Source of the DNA: JADMJV01 sp964649085
GTDB lineage: Bacteria > Vulcanimicrobiota > Xenobia > Xenobiales > JADMJV01
Reading direction: 5' to 3'
NCBI GenBank assembly: GCA_964649085.1
Contig: CAZYPN010000008.1
Location: forward strand, 62,001-126,000
DNA: 64,000 nucleotides
Each line of letters opens with the position of its first letter. The first letter of the stretch is position 1. A program made the translations under genes and the position numbers. Positions 52,299-61,507 of the stretch are shown piece after piece. The notes under the pieces are model-generated. The model searched no databases, was not told where the DNA came from, and was given only the letters and a program-made list of their open reading frames with translations.

Positions 52299-52807
52299 GA
52301 GACCCTCCGATGGTGCAGCCCCAACCACGACCGGCCCTCGGGATCTCTAGAGCCGGGCTCCACAATCCGCAGGGCTTCGCTCTCGGCGCCGGACCAGAGA
52401 AGGCGGCCGAGAGGCAGGCTCCTTTCAGCCGGGGCCGCGCAGCGCCAGGAGTAGCTGTTACTGGCAAAGCTTGCGACTATGCGTTGGCGACCCCCGGGCA
52501 GCCAAAAGTGTAACCCCGCCTGCCCCTGATAGTGGCTCTGAAAGCTCAGGAGTGCAGGCCGAATGCAATTCTCGAGCCAGGTCTCGGCATCGTCGGGCGC
52601 GAGGCAATCCAGAGCCGCCTCCAGGCCTACCACCACCAAGGCGTTCCCTTGGGCCGAGGGCAGGTCATCAGGCCAGTCCTCGGCCAATTGATAGAACTGG
52701 CGAAGCGACCGGGCTTCGCCGCCAACCAGCACGTTGCTCAGCGCGGCGCTGTCCCAAAGTAGCGACATCCCTCTTTTGACCCAACTGGAATCACTGACGG
52801 TCTTCAC
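52295..52807 (-). CDS. small uncharacterised defence-operon protein
   Basis: I recognise no domain in this 170-aa protein. It has no Walker motif, signal peptide or membrane helix. Features include WDSAALSNVLVGGEARSLRQ, a helical acidic middle and a C-terminal strand-rich part with several Trp residues. It overlaps the methylase stop by four bases and the helicase start by four, so it is translated in step with them and is probably a structural or recognition subunit. BrxA- or BrxF-like roles are possible by position only. Confidence 0.7.
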   Translation of the reverse strand: MKTVSDSSWVKRGMSLLWDSAALSNVLVGGEARSLRQFYQLAEDWPDDLPSAQGNALVVVGLEAALDCLAPDDAETWLENCIRPALLSFQSHYQGQAGLHFWLPGGRQRIVASFASNSYSWRCAAPAERSLPLGRLLWSGAESEALRIVEPGSRDPEGRSWLGLHHRRVS

Positions 52808-55800
52808 TCTGGGTCATCCTCCGCGAACAGGGCCAACTGGGGTCGATGACTTGCCTTCTCGCTCTTGCGCAAAAGCGTGCGCGCCGTCTGGGCAGCCCCT
52901 GGAACCCCGGGCCATCCGCGGCGACGCGACATCCACTCCAACAGAGGACCCAGGGCGACATGGTGCTTGAAGTTGGCGTTCTCGATGGTATCCTCGGCTC
53001 GAATTCCACTGCTCTCCCAGCAAGCACCCACCAGGAAAAGCGCCTGGTCCAGGTCGCCGGCCAGCTTCTGGCGGGGCCGCCGATGCCAACTTTGGGCAAA
53101 TTCCAGGGGAGGAACCAGGGTGAACACCTTGTTGACCTCCTTGCACCAGCCACGAGCCTCGAATTCAGAGGGCGCGATGCTGCTGCCTCGCAAAAACTTC
53201 TGCATCTGATCCCGCGGCACCGCGCTCGTCTCGGCGAAGATCCGCAAAAACTGGCGAGTGTAGGGATCGCAGGCGCTGGGAGGCGGATCCTGGATCGGGG
53301 CGGCAGACTCCTCCAGCAACTGGTTGACACCCATCACAGCGCGGCGAACGTCCATGGTCGTGTCTTCGTCCAGATAGACCTGACCATAGTGGCGGGAGAA
53401 GTACTCCAGGGCTTTGCCCCGACGAATCACCTGCAAATCGGCGGCGGGCAGACCTGCCTTGGAGTGAGACTCGAGTAGTTGGCGCAGTTGTTGAATGTCG
53501 GCCAGAACCGCCTTTCGCATGCGAGCCCAGCTGACCGGTGTCGGGGCCTCCAATCGCTTCCGGCAAACGTGGATCATGTCATACTCCACCATTTTGGAGC
53601 CGAACTCTCCCTCTCCCTTGGTCTCGTCGGATCGAATAGGGTAGATGGCCTCGAGGTAAAACCCCGCCTCAAACAGACTCTCGAGCACGTTGACCCAAGG
53701 GTCGTCCTCGCTGTGGTGGAAGGTGAAGGCCAGGATGCCCCCCGGCTTCAACAGGCGATGGGCCTCGCGCCAGCAAGCGGTAAGAATACGACGATAGAAA
53801 CCGCCGGCGTCGTCGCCGTGGCGCGCTGGGTTGGCCACCGCTTCCAGGGTTTTCGGACTGTGCTCGGCCTGAAACTGCTCCGGGTAGCGGTCCTTGAGGG
53901 CCAGGCGCAGCCAAACATAGAAGAAATCGGCCAGCTCCGAATAATGCAGCAGCCCCTCGAAGGGCGGGTCGGTGATGACCAGGTCCAGACTTTCCGAGCT
54001 GGCCTCGCCGAGCTCGGAGGCCGAGGTGCACCACAATGCCTCGAGCATGGTGACGGGATCTCCGCAGTTGACCTTCTGGCTTTTGCCCGTGACGGCCAGG
54101 TCAGGCTTGACCGCCTTGATCTGCTCGGCGTTCACCAACTCCCAGGGTTCGATGGCCCACTCGAGCCCTTCGGCCAAACCCTCTGAAGAAGACCTCCAAT
54201 TGCCCCGCCCCAGTTTGGCGAAGACGCAATTCTCGATCATGTTGGACTTGGGGTGATAGTTGTTGTTGGAAAAATGGGGTTCTAGCTTGTCGCCCTGTAT
54301 GTTCCAAAAACAGAACAAATTCTGGTTTCGTAGATACTGCTGGAAGGCACCCAATACAAACTCTCTCACCTCCCAGCGATGCTCCCCTATCTCCACAATG
54401 GCCCTCAGGAGCTGGGAATGGACGAGCAACTGGGTCGGGTTGAACATGGTCCACCAATGGTTGAAACCGTGTGCAGGAACAGGATTACGCTCGTGTGTAA
54501 GATGGCCAAAGGGAAGCTCACTCCGTGGCCACCACTCGGCCAGGTCTGCATCCCGACGTGCCCGCCACTCACTTACGGCTGCCGACCAGGCCTCGCTTTG
54601 CACGGCCGGGCTGAAGAACCGCCCGCCATAGGGCATACCCAGGCGGTCGCACTCCGGGCAATAGCCCTGGATGGCATAGGGGGCCAGGGGTCCATTCTTG
54701 CCGGAAGCCTTGATGGAGGAGAGCACATCCTGTTGCTTCCCACAATCTCCACAGGCGAAGGTCGACTTCTTGGGTATGGTGCCGGCGCCGGTGGAGAACC
54801 GGACTCCTGTCTCCGGGCATTGCACTTCGTCGGGCAGTTCGCCCCGCACTTCGACCAGCCGCAAAGTGCTGGCCCGAGCTTTCAACCAGGCATCGGTTTC
54901 CTCAGGCTCGTCACTGAAACATCCGCCCTGTTGCCGGCTGCCCGCCAGCCAGGCCGGGTGCACCAACAAACTCAGGTCGATCTTCTTGGCGCGTCCTCCG
55001 TCGTTGGATCGCGCCTTCCCTCGATGACCGCAATGGGGGCAGGTGGTATTGCCCGCCGCGTCACGGATGGCGTAAGCGGCCTCCGATGGAGGCACCACCA
55101 GCGGGGCCCCTGGCGCCATGCGAGCTTCGGCTTCCTCCAAATCGTAGGACCTGGAGCAGGCATCACAGGTCACCGACCAGGCTTTGACGCTAAGGGTCTT
55201 CACGGCCATCACGGGCGAGGCCATCAAGGGAGTCCGATGTCCACAGCCGGTAGCCTGGCAGGGCCCGTGCTTGGCCCAAAAAACGTAAATGACCTCGGGG
55301 CCCTCGTAACGGAAAAAACGTCGATCTTGGGGGGCCACACTCCAGGGTAGAAAGTCTGACGACGTCGCCTTGTTGGTGCGCAGGTCTGTCCAACGTCCCT
55401 TGTGCCCACGCGGACAGTCGCAGGCATAGTAGGGCATCACACGCGGCTTCACCTCGGCTTCGATGTCGCGCAGCAGGGCTTCCACCTCGGGAGCCTCAAC
55501 TTGTGAGAACTCATTGCGAATCACGAACCAGGCGACAGGGTTGATTTCGCTACCGTACATCCGCATGCCCAGCCTGGAGCCCTCGACCAGGGTGGTGCCG
55601 CCGCCCGAGAAGATGTCGGCCACCTTGAGATGTGACCAGGCGCCAAGTGCCTGGTGGTTGCAGTAATAGTGGTCCCAGACCGTCGGGGCGGCCAGGGCAC
55701 TGTCTTCAGGTGCTCGGGTGGCTGCCGCCAGCAGCATTGCACGAAATACAGATGAGCGGCGCCGGGCCCACCACTTGGACATCTGGTAAATCGGCTTGCC

Positions 55801-55983
55801 AGCGTTGCCTTCGATGATGGCCACCTGATTGACCGGCAATATCGGGAAGTCGACCTCCAAACAAGTCTTCGGCCGATTGGGGTCGGAGAAATCCACAGTT
55901 TCCAACTTGACCGGCCGGCCGGCCTTCACCAGCTTGGCCACTTCCGCCGCAACCAGTTCCTTCTTGCTGGGTTTCTTGGCCAT
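52804..55983 (-). CDS. DUF1156 DNA methyltransferase (PglXI-like)
   Basis: The 1059-aa protein starts with the DUF1156 segment (VDFPILPVNQVAIIEGNAGK, then IYQMSKWWARRRSSVFRAML). The AdoMet-binding motif is ADIFSGGGTTLVEG (about 122-135), and the catalytic motif IV reads DPPF near residue 670. The middle contains several CxxC zinc-ribbon pairs (CPHCGHRG, CGDCGK, CPECDRLG). It should mark host DNA, probably on adenine, so that the associated defence machinery recognises unmodified phage DNA. The ATG is one base after the PglZ gene stop. Confidence 0.88.
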   Translation of the reverse strand: MAKKPSKKELVAAEVAKLVKAGRPVKLETVDFSDPNRPKTCLEVDFPILPVNQVAIIEGNAGKPIYQMSKWWARRRSSVFRAMLLAAATRAPEDSALAAPTVWDHYYCNHQALGAWSHLKVADIFSGGGTTLVEGSRLGMRMYGSEINPVAWFVIRNEFSQVEAPEVEALLRDIEAEVKPRVMPYYACDCPRGHKGRWTDLRTNKATSSDFLPWSVAPQDRRFFRYEGPEVIYVFWAKHGPCQATGCGHRTPLMASPVMAVKTLSVKAWSVTCDACSRSYDLEEAEARMAPGAPLVVPPSEAAYAIRDAAGNTTCPHCGHRGKARSNDGGRAKKIDLSLLVHPAWLAGSRQQGGCFSDEPEETDAWLKARASTLRLVEVRGELPDEVQCPETGVRFSTGAGTIPKKSTFACGDCGKQQDVLSSIKASGKNGPLAPYAIQGYCPECDRLGMPYGGRFFSPAVQSEAWSAAVSEWRARRDADLAEWWPRSELPFGHLTHERNPVPAHGFNHWWTMFNPTQLLVHSQLLRAIVEIGEHRWEVREFVLGAFQQYLRNQNLFCFWNIQGDKLEPHFSNNNYHPKSNMIENCVFAKLGRGNWRSSSEGLAEGLEWAIEPWELVNAEQIKAVKPDLAVTGKSQKVNCGDPVTMLEALWCTSASELGEASSESLDLVITDPPFEGLLHYSELADFFYVWLRLALKDRYPEQFQAEHSPKTLEAVANPARHGDDAGGFYRRILTACWREAHRLLKPGGILAFTFHHSEDDPWVNVLESLFEAGFYLEAIYPIRSDETKGEGEFGSKMVEYDMIHVCRKRLEAPTPVSWARMRKAVLADIQQLRQLLESHSKAGLPAADLQVIRRGKALEYFSRHYGQVYLDEDTTMDVRRAVMGVNQLLEESAAPIQDPPPSACDPYTRQFLRIFAETSAVPRDQMQKFLRGSSIAPSEFEARGWCKEVNKVFTLVPPLEFAQSWHRRPRQKLAGDLDQALFLVGACWESSGIRAEDTIENANFKHHVALGPLLEWMSRRRGWPGVPGAAQTARTLLRKSEKASHRPQLALFAEDDPE

Positions 55984-55984
55984 C

Positions 55985-56974
55985 TCAAATTCTCTCCAAT
56001 TCCAAAAAGGGGCAAAGAACTTCCAACAAGGTCAGCCCTCCGTGCGTCAGGGTCGGATATCCACCCTGGCTTTTCCATCGGCGCTGCCCCAGCGCGTAAC
56101 GATGCCGTCCCCAGGTACTCTCCATCGTCAGATCGGTGGGAGGCAGGAAGGGACTCGGTGACAAATCCTGCTGGCTGTGGCGCCCACTCTTGAAGAGGGC
56201 CTTCAAGTGCGCGGATTGGGCCTCGTCGGCATCGGAGAAATATCCCGCAGCTGCATAGCCATGGTCTGAAGTGATCAGGAGGCGCCTGCCTTGGGAAAGA
56301 CGACCGATCAACTCCCAGAAGGCATCGCTGCAAAGCTTATCGACAGCCTCGAGGGCTATGGCATTCAGGCCTTTGCCAGGGTTGTCCAGTTGGTGCAAGC
56401 GATGGTCAGGCCAGTGATGCCAGAGCACCCAATCGCTCTGAGCCCCAATCCACCCAAGGCAATCCTGAAAGGGCAAATCGCTGGTTTCCGTGTGAGCTGG
56501 CCTCAGCCTGTGCTGGCCAGCCTGATTGTTCTCCAGCGCAGCGCGCCCTGATAAGCCCAGGGCGCGGGCGAAGTAGGTGGTATCAGGAGGCAATTCGGCC
56601 CGATAGGTACAGGCAGTGTTCACACGGTAACCTCGTAGAGGTGCCTGCTGCAGCAGCCAGGGCACCTCTCGCAAGGAAAGACCGTCCAAAATCAAGACGG
56701 CCCGACCCGGTGGGTGGGTCTCCCACCACTCGACCACGGCCAGAGCGTTGCCTTTGAGGCCCAACTCGACCTTTTCCCACAGGTCCCAGGCGACATTGGC
56801 CAGCAGCAAGTCTAGGCTTTGCAGGGCGCGCTCCCGGGCCGCCAACTGCTCCACAACCCGTTCCTGTTGCAGGGGAGCCGAGCAAATCTCCCAGGCACTG
56901 CCGACAATCCGATTCCAGCTTTCGTTTTCAGGCTTGCTGCAGGCAGCCTGCATCAGCTCTACAGGGATGGTCAT
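55985..56974 (-). CDS. minimal PglZ-domain protein
   Basis: The 329-aa protein has the alkaline-phosphatase-like PglZ core: metal Asp97 in AVLILDGLSLREVPWLL, the middle ALGLSGRAALEN region, LLITSDHGYAAAGYF and the C-terminal THGGLTLLEVLCPFLEL typical of PglZ. Most PglZ proteins in BREX are about 700-900 aa, so this is close to the catalytic domain alone. The ATG at 56974 overlaps the ATPase stop (ATGA); the longer frame reads into that gene. It is a core phage-defence component whose enzymatic target is not settled. Confidence 0.82.
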   Translation of the reverse strand: MTIPVELMQAACSKPENESWNRIVGSAWEICSAPLQQERVVEQLAARERALQSLDLLLANVAWDLWEKVELGLKGNALAVVEWWETHPPGRAVLILDGLSLREVPWLLQQAPLRGYRVNTACTYRAELPPDTTYFARALGLSGRAALENNQAGQHRLRPAHTETSDLPFQDCLGWIGAQSDWVLWHHWPDHRLHQLDNPGKGLNAIALEAVDKLCSDAFWELIGRLSQGRRLLITSDHGYAAAGYFSDADEAQSAHLKALFKSGRHSQQDLSPSPFLPPTDLTMESTWGRHRYALGQRRWKSQGGYPTLTHGGLTLLEVLCPFLELERI

Positions 56975-59646
56975 CCTTCCGACTCCAGCTGCAGAGAGCA
57001 ACGCAGCCCATCGGGCAACTTCTTGAGCAGGTCGGCGATCTGGGAGCCGTTGGCGGATTCCATGTCCAGCTCCAGCCGAACCCGGCGCACTCGGGTCGCC
57101 GGCCCGATACCCCAAGACTCCAAACGCCCGAGCAGATTGAGGGGTGAAGTGCTGGGAGCTTGTTGCACCCTGACCGGAGTGGGGGCAACCAACGAGGGAG
57201 TAAAGGGGTTGGTGGGCGTCGGCGCAGGTTGGGTGGTGTAGCCGTTGCCAGTTTCCTGCTGGACCAAAGCAGCCCCGCCCAGACCAGGAGCAACCGGCTG
57301 GCTTGTGGCCTGAGCCTGAGGTAGCAAGATCCGCGTGCTCTCCAGATCCCGACCGCTCCCCAGCTTTCCCTTCATCCGCGTCCACGCCTCTTCGACAGAC
57401 TCGCCAGGCTTACGCTGGAGGGTTTCCATCTCTCGCAGGTTGAGGCTGATCTTCCCCTGGGCACAGACGCGCAGCAGTTTCTCTTTCAGCTGCACTTCGC
57501 CCAGCCAGGGAACGCAAGGCTGGCTATTGGGCCGGGGCTCGCGCAATTCAGCCAGGAGCTTGGCCACCGTCTGATTCTGCTCGGCCAGTTGCAGAACCAG
57601 TTCCTCGAAGGTCTCCGGCTCGAAAAGATCCTGGCGGACGCCATCCTCGATGGCGGCAGGAATCTTGCTGCCTTGGGCAGTGATTTTCTCGTTCCGGAAA
57701 CGACTTTGCTCGGGTTGCTGGTAGTTCCAGCTTTCCAGAACGGCGAAGCGGTCAAAGCGCTCCTTGAGAATATTCTGCAGCTCACTCTTATACTTCTTAT
57801 GCAGCTCCCGGTAGACCGGGTTGCTCCCTTTCCACTCCCCGGCCTTGAGGGCAGCACGAGCCTTGAGCAGGACATCTCGGTCCGCCATCAAGTTGGGAAG
57901 GTCCGCGCGTGGCATCAGAAAACGGACCCGGTTGCGGCCCAATGGGACGTGAGCCTTGAGCCAGGGCCCCAGAGCAGGTCCCAGGTCGCGCGGATGCTCG
58001 GGCAGAACGATAATGGGAATGCGCTCGCCCCAGGTTTCGGGCTTACACGTTTCGCCAGGACCGCTCCAGGGCGTCGCCTGCCAGCTCCGGCCCAGCACCG
58101 CCAGAACAAAGTCCCGGCTGGTTTCGTCACCCCCCGCCAGTGCATAGCGAATCTGTTTGCACAACTCCAGATAGTCCGAGCCGTCACTGAACAGCCGATC
58201 ATTACGGGCCTCCGCCAGCAGACGAGCCTGGGGATTTTCCTCGTCACGAAAGATCAGGCGATTGCCACTGTGGTGAATGTTGAAGCTGTTCTCTTCGATC
58301 TGCTGCAGCTGGGCGGCGAACTTGTTGGCGTCGATCACATCGCGACGAGTCACGTCGAGCTGCAGGGCTCTGGGCTCAGCCCCCCCGGCGTTGCCCACGG
58401 CCAGCGAGCGCAACCAGAGCGAAGTGAGGATGCCTTCCAGCAAAGGCAAATCGCTCTTCCAATTGGGGAAAGCGCCCTGCACGGCAGTCAAGTTGCGGCG
58501 AGCCACCTCGCGCAGTCGGCGGTGATGCTCGTTGGCGACCGATTCAATGTGGGCCGTGACTTCATCGGACTCACTGCTCAGGTCAAAGTCGGCCGCCGTG
58601 ATCAAGGGTGTCTGCTCTCCGCGGCTCTTGAACAGACCAGCCAGAATCACCAGCAGGTCTCGGGTCTCCTGCGTATCGGTGGCCACCAATACCTGGTCTT
58701 CCAGCAATTCCATCAACTGGGGCGAGTAGGGCCAGGCCTCGCGGAAGCTCTGGCGACGAGCCTGATGCTCGTCGGCGGCCACGTCGTAGAGCTGGAGAAA
58801 TTGGTCTACATGCGCCTGCAACAACCTGTCGATGTCAACGTCTGCGATCTGCAGTCGGTTCTGAAAAAGCCTGTGCAGCAACAGCCGCAGCCGGTCCTGG
58901 CGGGCACTGGGTCCGCTGAAGGTGACCTGCAAAGGACTGATTCTGTGAATCTGCTGGTAGGCGTCGGTGTTTCCATCGCGCACCGACACCACCAAGCGCA
59001 GGCAATTGGGCCGCTCATTGGCGATCTCCGACAGCAACTGAATGAAAGTAAAGGCCCAGGTTCGGTGGGGATGACTCGGTGTTTCAACCTGCCCATCGTG
59101 CCAGGTCTGATACTCGTCCAGGAGCAACGCGGTCGGACATTCCTCGAACATTTCGATAAGCAAGTCTTTAGAGGGCGTGGATGCACGTTGCTTCTTCTCG
59201 GACCACTTGCCTTTGAAGAAATCGCCTCGGGGGTGCCGAGCGAAAACCACCTCCCAAAGGAACTTATAGTTACCTTCGTGGAGGCTCTCGCTGATCACGT
59301 GCAAACCCTCGGGCAGGGCTATCTGCTCCAGGCTGGGGTCGCCGAGCCGTTGTCCCCAACCCTTAAGCCACTGTGAGGTCGCCACGTGGTCGGTCAAAGC
59401 ATGGTGGAGAACGGCCATCAAATGGGACTTGCCACGTCCCCTGCTGCCCATCAAAACTACGGGGCGTGCCTGTTCATTGCTCAGAGCTCGCAAAGATTTC
59501 AGCACGTCGCCGCTTGGATAGGTAATTTCTAAGAATTCCGACGCAGGTTGTTGTACGGCACCTGTCTTTTTCGAATTCCTGAGCTCGATTTGAGTGCCCT
59601 TGAGGCGTCTCCCCTGGAACTCTTTTCGCAAACTCAAGCCTAGCAT
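56971..59646 (-). CDS. BrxC/PglY-like P-loop ATPase (DUF499 type)
   Basis: The 891-aa protein has Walker A in VVLMGSRGRGKSHLMAVLHH (about 67-75), Walker B in ALLLDEYQTWHDG, and an arginine-rich sensor block VSVRDGNTDAYQQIHRISPL then LLLHRLFQNR. Long helical and Gln/Pro/Thr-rich parts follow. This fits the large AAA+-type ATPases that accompany PglZ and methylase in defence loci. The start at 59646 is fixed by GGGGAGG seven bases upstream (59654-59660); an ATG at 59688 lies before that site. It heads the operon and is divergent from an Xre regulator. Confidence 0.78.
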   Translation of the reverse strand: MLGLSLRKEFQGRRLKGTQIELRNSKKTGAVQQPASEFLEITYPSGDVLKSLRALSNEQARPVVLMGSRGRGKSHLMAVLHHALTDHVATSQWLKGWGQRLGDPSLEQIALPEGLHVISESLHEGNYKFLWEVVFARHPRGDFFKGKWSEKKQRASTPSKDLLIEMFEECPTALLLDEYQTWHDGQVETPSHPHRTWAFTFIQLLSEIANERPNCLRLVVSVRDGNTDAYQQIHRISPLQVTFSGPSARQDRLRLLLHRLFQNRLQIADVDIDRLLQAHVDQFLQLYDVAADEHQARRQSFREAWPYSPQLMELLEDQVLVATDTQETRDLLVILAGLFKSRGEQTPLITAADFDLSSESDEVTAHIESVANEHHRRLREVARRNLTAVQGAFPNWKSDLPLLEGILTSLWLRSLAVGNAGGAEPRALQLDVTRRDVIDANKFAAQLQQIEENSFNIHHSGNRLIFRDEENPQARLLAEARNDRLFSDGSDYLELCKQIRYALAGGDETSRDFVLAVLGRSWQATPWSGPGETCKPETWGERIPIIVLPEHPRDLGPALGPWLKAHVPLGRNRVRFLMPRADLPNLMADRDVLLKARAALKAGEWKGSNPVYRELHKKYKSELQNILKERFDRFAVLESWNYQQPEQSRFRNEKITAQGSKIPAAIEDGVRQDLFEPETFEELVLQLAEQNQTVAKLLAELREPRPNSQPCVPWLGEVQLKEKLLRVCAQGKISLNLREMETLQRKPGESVEEAWTRMKGKLGSGRDLESTRILLPQAQATSQPVAPGLGGAALVQQETGNGYTTQPAPTPTNPFTPSLVAPTPVRVQQAPSTSPLNLLGRLESWGIGPATRVRRVRLELDMESANGSQIADLLKKLPDGLRCSLQLESEG

Positions 59647-59697
59647 CGACACGCCTCCCCAGGTAGTCGGCCACCCGGGGGAAGCCAATGGCTATTC

Positions 59698-60126
59698 ATG
59701 ATGTATATCCAAAGGCGTCGCGTCAAGGGGTCAGGTCCCGATTATCGTAAGGCCAATTTGAACAGCGATGACAACTGGTTTGGCCCGCGAGTCAAGGCTT
59801 TCCGAGAGAGAGTTGGCCTCTCCCAATTGAAGCTCTCTGAGGAAATGGACGTTTCTCTGCAAACCGTCAGAGATTGGGAGCGCGGAACCAAGTTTCCCCA
59901 CCTGAGGCGCGTGCCTCAGCTGGCCAGGGTGCTGGGGGTGGAGGCCGGACAGTTCTTTCCTTCTACGGGCTACTCACCGCAGTGGCCCCAGAACGCCCGC
60001 GAAGACCAGAACCCATTCGGCATCCCCCCGACCCCTCAAGTGCTGGAGGACATCGAGAGCCATCTCGCCCTCGCCTTGAGTGAGTTCAGGAAACTTCGCA
60101 AGAATCAAGTCGGTCCGACAACGTAG
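59698..60126 (+). CDS. Xre-family HTH regulator
   Basis: The 142-aa protein has a clear helix-turn-helix (about 33-82): VKAFRERVGLSQLKLSEEMD then VSLQTVRDWERGTKFPHLRR and VPQLARVLGV. The C-terminal part is a short helical tail. It is encoded 51 bases from the divergent ATPase operon and 61 bases before the BrxD-like gene, so it is well placed to control both arms of the island. The next codon is also ATG (59701), so the exact start is uncertain. Confidence 0.82.
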   Translation: MMYIQRRRVKGSGPDYRKANLNSDDNWFGPRVKAFRERVGLSQLKLSEEMDVSLQTVRDWERGTKFPHLRRVPQLARVLGVEAGQFFPSTGYSPQWPQNAREDQNPFGIPPTPQVLEDIESHLALALSEFRKLRKNQVGPTT

Positions 60127-60187
60127 CAGTTCTAACGCCCCCATCAGCCTTCACAGGAACCCCCTCCTCAATGAAGAATATTCAACC

Positions 60188-61507
60188 ATGCAAGTCGCCG
60201 AACTGAGTCGTGAACAAGCCCTGACCATCATCAACGCCCTGCGCAATGGCACCGTGCCCCCCGAGGGGCTCGAGCACTATGCGGTGGGGCTCGACGAGCC
60301 GATGAAGGTGCTGCGCCAGCAGCGCGCCTACGTGGCCCAGGGCCGGGGGGCCTACAAGTTTCTGCGGGGGGCCTATGGCTCGGGCAAGACCTTTCTCACC
60401 AGCCTGGCCTCGGCCGAGGCCCTGCAGGACGGGTTCATGGTCAGCAAGGTGGTCATCTCGGTGGCCGACACCCCCCTCTATCGCCTGGGTGAGGTCTACC
60501 GTCGCCTGTGTCAAAATATGACACTTCCCGGGCGGCGCGGCGGAGCCTTGCAGAGCCTCATCGACCGCTGGCTCTATCGGCTGGAAGATCAGGTGGTGGA
60601 GGTCGACGGCATCGAAGAAGATTCTCCCAACTTCACCAGCGCCGTGGCCCAGAAGGTCGAGCAGCACCTGGTGGCCATCGGTCAGCAGTCGGGACGGCTG
60701 GCGGCCTGCCTGAAAGCCTACCATCGCGCCAAGTTCGACCAGCGCTACGAGGAAGCCCGGGGCATTCTGGACTGGATGCAGGGCGAGCCCAAAGTCAGCG
60801 CCGACATCAAGCGCAGCGCCGGGGTAACCGGGCAGCTTGAGAACGCCGACGCGCTGGTATTTCTCAAGGGCTGGTTGGAACTGGCTCGGGAAGCCGGTCA
60901 GAGTGGACTGCTGCTGATCATCGACGAGGTCGAAACCATCTTGCGGCTGCGCCGCCCCGAGCGCCTGAAAAGCCTGGAAGTGTTGCGCCAACTGGTGGAC
61001 GCCGTCGACCAGCAAGAATTCTCGCGGCTGCACCTGCTCTTCACCGGCACTCCCGACTTCTTCGACAGCCCCGGCGGAGTGCCGTTGCTGCAGCCGCTGC
61101 ACGAGCGCATCTCGGTGCAGTTCAACGATCGTCAGCCCGACAACTTGCGCCAGGCGCAAATCCGCCTGCAGCCCTTCCAGGCCGAGCGGCTCACCCAGGT
61201 GGCCCGGCGCATCATCGACATCTATCCGGCCGAGCATCCCACCCGGGTGCGCGAGCGCTGCGACGAAGGCTGGTTGCAGTCGCTGGTCGAGCGCGTCACC
61301 TCGGGCTTCGGCGGTCGCATTGAAGTGGCCCCACGCATCTTTCTGCGCGAACTGGTCAACGTGCTGGACCTGGTCGACCAGTATCCCGACTACCAGCCCG
61401 ACCGCGATTATAGCTTTGATCAGGGCAAGCTGGAAAAACTCGAACTGCATCCCGAAGAACAGCGGGCGCTGGGCCGCAAGGTCGAGTTCTTCGAGCTGGA
61501 GCTTTGA
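60188..61507 (+). CDS. brxD: BrxD-like ATP-binding protein (DUF2791)
   Basis: The 439-aa protein has the BrxD start ALTIINALRNGTVPPEGL then YAVGLDEPMKVL, Walker A GAYGSGKTF (61-69) and Walker B LLLIIDEVETILRLRRPERL, followed by LLFTGTPDFFDSPGGV. BrxD is a BREX type 2 and type 6 component. The ATG at 60188 is the natural start; the frame opens earlier without a match. The stop overlaps the helicase start (TTGA). Base composition here looks richer in G+C than in the operon across the regulator. Confidence 0.87.
   Translation: MQVAELSREQALTIINALRNGTVPPEGLEHYAVGLDEPMKVLRQQRAYVAQGRGAYKFLRGAYGSGKTFLTSLASAEALQDGFMVSKVVISVADTPLYRLGEVYRRLCQNMTLPGRRGGALQSLIDRWLYRLEDQVVEVDGIEEDSPNFTSAVAQKVEQHLVAIGQQSGRLAACLKAYHRAKFDQRYEEARGILDWMQGEPKVSADIKRSAGVTGQLENADALVFLKGWLELAREAGQSGLLLIIDEVETILRLRRPERLKSLEVLRQLVDAVDQQEFSRLHLLFTGTPDFFDSPGGVPLLQPLHERISVQFNDRQPDNLRQAQIRLQPFQAERLTQVARRIIDIYPAEHPTRVRERCDEGWLQSLVERVTSGFGGRIEVAPRIFLRELVNVLDLVDQYPDYQPDRDYSFDQGKLEKLELHPEEQRALGRKVEFFELEL

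Noticed and set aside
57589..59376. 595-codon plus-strand open frame in the defence island
   Set aside because: Antisense to the ATPase gene, whose Walker motifs, start site and operon overlaps are convincing; the frame has no domain.
60182..61450. 422-codon minus-strand open frame over brxD
   Set aside because: Mirror of a GC-rich gene with intact Walker A and B; composition is typical of a shadow frame.
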